From: Cloacibacillus sp.
Lineage (GTDB): Bacteria; Synergistota; Synergistia; Synergistales; Synergistaceae
DNA length: 42,572 bases
Reading direction: 5' to 3'
NCBI RefSeq assembly: GCF_020860125.1
Contig: NZ_JAJBUX010000073.1
Coordinates: 1-42,572 of the forward strand
The position numbers were made by a program, and so were the translations under genes. A model generated the notes under the pieces. The model saw nothing but the letters and a program-made list of their open reading frames with translations. It was not told the origin of the DNA and searched no databases. Position 1 is the stretch's first letter, and each line of letters starts with the position of its first letter. Positions 41,173-42,572 of the stretch are shown here, piece by piece.

Positions 41173-42396
41173 TTAAACGCGGACTCCGACAGGCGTCAAC
41201 GCCTCGTTGGGGCAGAGTCCGTAGCAGAGGCCGCAGCCCGTGCATTTGTCCATATCTATAGATATGCCGCCGCGTGAGAGCGAGATCGCCTGATAGCCCG
41301 CGTCGCGGCAGCTGACGGCGCACCGGCCGCAGCAGCTGCACTTCATGAGGTTGAGACTGGGCTTGAAGAGGCGTCCCCTGTCGATGTCGGCATGGTGGAC
41401 GATACTGCCGAGGGCTTTGCCGCGAAAGGCCTCGATATCTTCAAATCCCATGCGTTCCATGTAGGCGGATAGTCCGCTGCACAGACCGCCGATGATGTCG
41501 TAGCCGTGTTCCATGACCGCCGAACAAATCTGCAGCGTCGAGGCTCCCGCGAGGATGAACTCGGCGGCGTCATGCCAGTCGTAGATCCCGCCGCTGCCGG
41601 ATATCGGTATCTTCACGACGCGCGCGATCTCCAGCACCGAGCGCAGCGCGATCAGCTTTATCATGTGTCCCGAGAGTCCGCCTGCGGTGCCTACGCCGCC
41701 GACGTTCAGGCGCGGGCGGAAATTCTCAAGGTCTATTCCTGGCATTGAGCTGACGGTGTTTATAGCGCAGACCGCATCCGCGCCATACTCCTCCGAGAGC
41801 GCCGCGGCGTAGACGATGTCCGAAAGTACTGTGAGCTTTGTGATGAGCGGCAGCTTTGTCGCCTCTTTCACCCAGCCGAGTATCTCTTTGATCTTCGCCG
41901 GGTTGCCGCCGATGCTCACGCCGCTGCCGATCTCGCTGCATCCGTGGGGGCAGGAGAAGTTCAGCTCGATGGCGTCCGCTCCCGCAAGTTCGCAGTCGGC
42001 CGCCGCTCGCTGCCATTTTTCTTTTATTGGCGCGTGCCCGTAAAGGATGCTCGCGATGACAGCACGGTCAGGCCAGCGTTTTTTTAAAAAGGAGATGTCT
42101 TCGCAGGATTCTTCGTTCGTCTTCTGCGAGGTTAATTCAATGTTCATATATCCGAATACCGCGTTTTTGAACTCGCCGCCCATACCGCGGACGGGGAAGA
42201 TACGCGGAGAGACGTCTCTGATCTCGTCCCCCTCCGTGCCGGTGTATTGGGTTAGCGTCTTGATCACCGCGCCTCCCCAGCCTGCCTGAAACGCGCGGTC
42301 TATCATCTCACGGTCGCGCGCGGGAGGCGCAGAGGCCAGCATAAAGGGATTGGGCATTTCGATGCCGAGGAAGTTTGTGCGAAGATTTTCTCTCAT
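41173..42396 (-). CDS. PreA-like flavin/Fe-S dihydropyrimidine dehydrogenase subunit
   Basis: A 407-aa cytoplasmic protein. Residues 1 to about 310 form a dihydroorotate-dehydrogenase-type FMN barrel: N-terminal MPNPFMLASAPPA, the substrate loop ELNFSCPHGCSEIG with its conserved Cys, and phosphate site PISGSGGIYDWHDAAEFI. The C-terminal 60 residues hold two 4Fe-4S motifs: CSCCGRCAVSC and CTGCGLCYGLCPNEA. This is the PreA architecture (NAD-dependent dihydropyrimidine dehydrogenase), normally paired with PreT, which is not seen here. It could therefore use another electron partner or substrate. GGAGG lies 9 nt before the ATG, and TATAAT on the minus strand (42470-42465) may be the -10 box. Confidence 0.88.
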   Translation of the reverse strand: MRENLRTNFLGIEMPNPFMLASAPPARDREMIDRAFQAGWGGAVIKTLTQYTGTEGDEIRDVSPRIFPVRGMGGEFKNAVFGYMNIELTSQKTNEESCEDISFLKKRWPDRAVIASILYGHAPIKEKWQRAAADCELAGADAIELNFSCPHGCSEIGSGVSIGGNPAKIKEILGWVKEATKLPLITKLTVLSDIVYAAALSEEYGADAVCAINTVSSMPGIDLENFRPRLNVGGVGTAGGLSGHMIKLIALRSVLEIARVVKIPISGSGGIYDWHDAAEFILAGASTLQICSAVMEHGYDIIGGLCSGLSAYMERMGFEDIEAFRGKALGSIVHHADIDRGRLFKPSLNLMKCSCCGRCAVSCRDAGYQAISLSRGGISIDMDKCTGCGLCYGLCPNEALTPVGVRV

Positions 42397-42534
42397 AGAT
42401 CAGTCCTCCATATTGCATATTGGTCCATCTGTTTACGGCAGATAAAATATAACACATGCGTAGTATTATAGCGTCGGCTGCGGAAATCGTGAGGTTAAAA
42501 TGGGCCTCCTGCGGTTAAAGAATATTCGACAACA

Positions 42535-42568
42535 AAGATGAGACGCCATAGGCAAGGCGTCTCATCTT
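42535..42568. terminator. Terminator-like hairpin at the window end
   Basis: A perfect 13-bp stem (AAGATGAGACGCC at 42535-42547 with 42556-42568) closes an 8-nt loop. It most likely ends a minus-strand gene lying beyond the window, or serves as boundary to the preA-like unit. The flanking T-tract cannot be judged because the window ends 4 nt later. Confidence 0.6.
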
Positions 42569-42572
42569 CGTA

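Noticed and set aside
1..42572. CRISPR array or insertion sequence
   Set aside because: No regularly spaced repeats, no transposase gene and no paired terminal inverted repeats with target duplications were seen.

Overview
The window is 42.6 kb of bacterial chromosome, moderately GC-rich, with many short operons separated by strong intrinsic terminators. No phage, transposase or CRISPR array is visible. The gene set fits an anaerobic, diderm, amino-acid-fermenting bacterium: threonine to glycine (Tdh/Kbl), ornithine to proline (RocD/ProC), a periplasmic amino-acid-type binding protein with a classical signal peptide, NifS/NifU Fe-S assembly and a PreA-like Fe-S flavoenzyme. My best guess is the Synergistetes, something like Cloacibacillus. 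This is inferred from gene content and protein style, not from a marker gene.

Layout. 1-4.2 kb: a c-di-GMP pair (degenerate GGDEF-EAL-PAS, then PAS-PAS-GGDEF with overlapping frames). 4.2-6.8 kb (minus): a two-domain molybdate-binding Mop protein and a heavy-metal P-type ATPase. 6.85-9.5 kb (minus): an Rrf2 regulator, nifS, nifU and a MOSC protein as one operon with a clear promoter and candidate operator. 9.6-10.8 kb: a small orphan protein and a two-CDGSH iron-sulfur protein. 10.8-17.0 kb (minus): a glycogen operon in which a GH57 glycosidase and an alpha-glucan phosphorylase are fused in one polypeptide, followed by glgA and glgC. 17.1-20.5 kb: a stand-alone histidine-kinase-type ATPase, a 6S RNA gene, a HAD hydrolase and rarA. 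20.6-21.7 kb (minus): a Cys/His-rich unknown protein and a PduO-type cobalamin adenosyltransferase. 22-23 kb: a solitary PAPS-reductase-like protein and tRNA-Leu(CAA). 23.4-28 kb: a MATE exporter, an orphan periplasmic binding protein and an NhaP2-type K+/H+ antiporter. 28-30.5 kb (minus): tdh-kbl. 30.6-33.9 kb: typA followed 2 nt later by a DUF815 ATPase. 33.9-38.2 kb: a double-GntR regulator divergent from a small PAS-like protein, rocD and a proC-like gene. 38.4-41.1 kb: a patch of decayed genes around one intact secreted protein. 41.1-42.4 kb (minus): a PreA-like enzyme.

How the genes work together. The glycogen operon carries both building enzymes (GlgC, GlgA) and degrading ones (GH57-phosphorylase), so storage and mobilisation appear co-expressed. 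The Rrf2-nifS-nifU unit probably supplies Fe-S clusters for the many Fe-S proteins of an anaerobe, two of which (CDGSH, PreA) lie in the window. RocD makes glutamate semialdehyde/P5C from ornithine and the ProC-like enzyme would reduce P5C to proline; the divergent double-GntR regulator is the natural candidate controller. The decayed patch holds several indels in short homopolymers plus nonsense codons within 2.7 kb, while neighbouring genes are intact, which points to local relaxed selection rather than uniformly poor sequence. No single undescribed system is proven here. The strongest leads are the GH57-phosphorylase fusion, the double-GntR/PAS/ornithine locus, the Cys-rich partner of the cobalamin adenosyltransferase, and the decaying secreted-protein locus.
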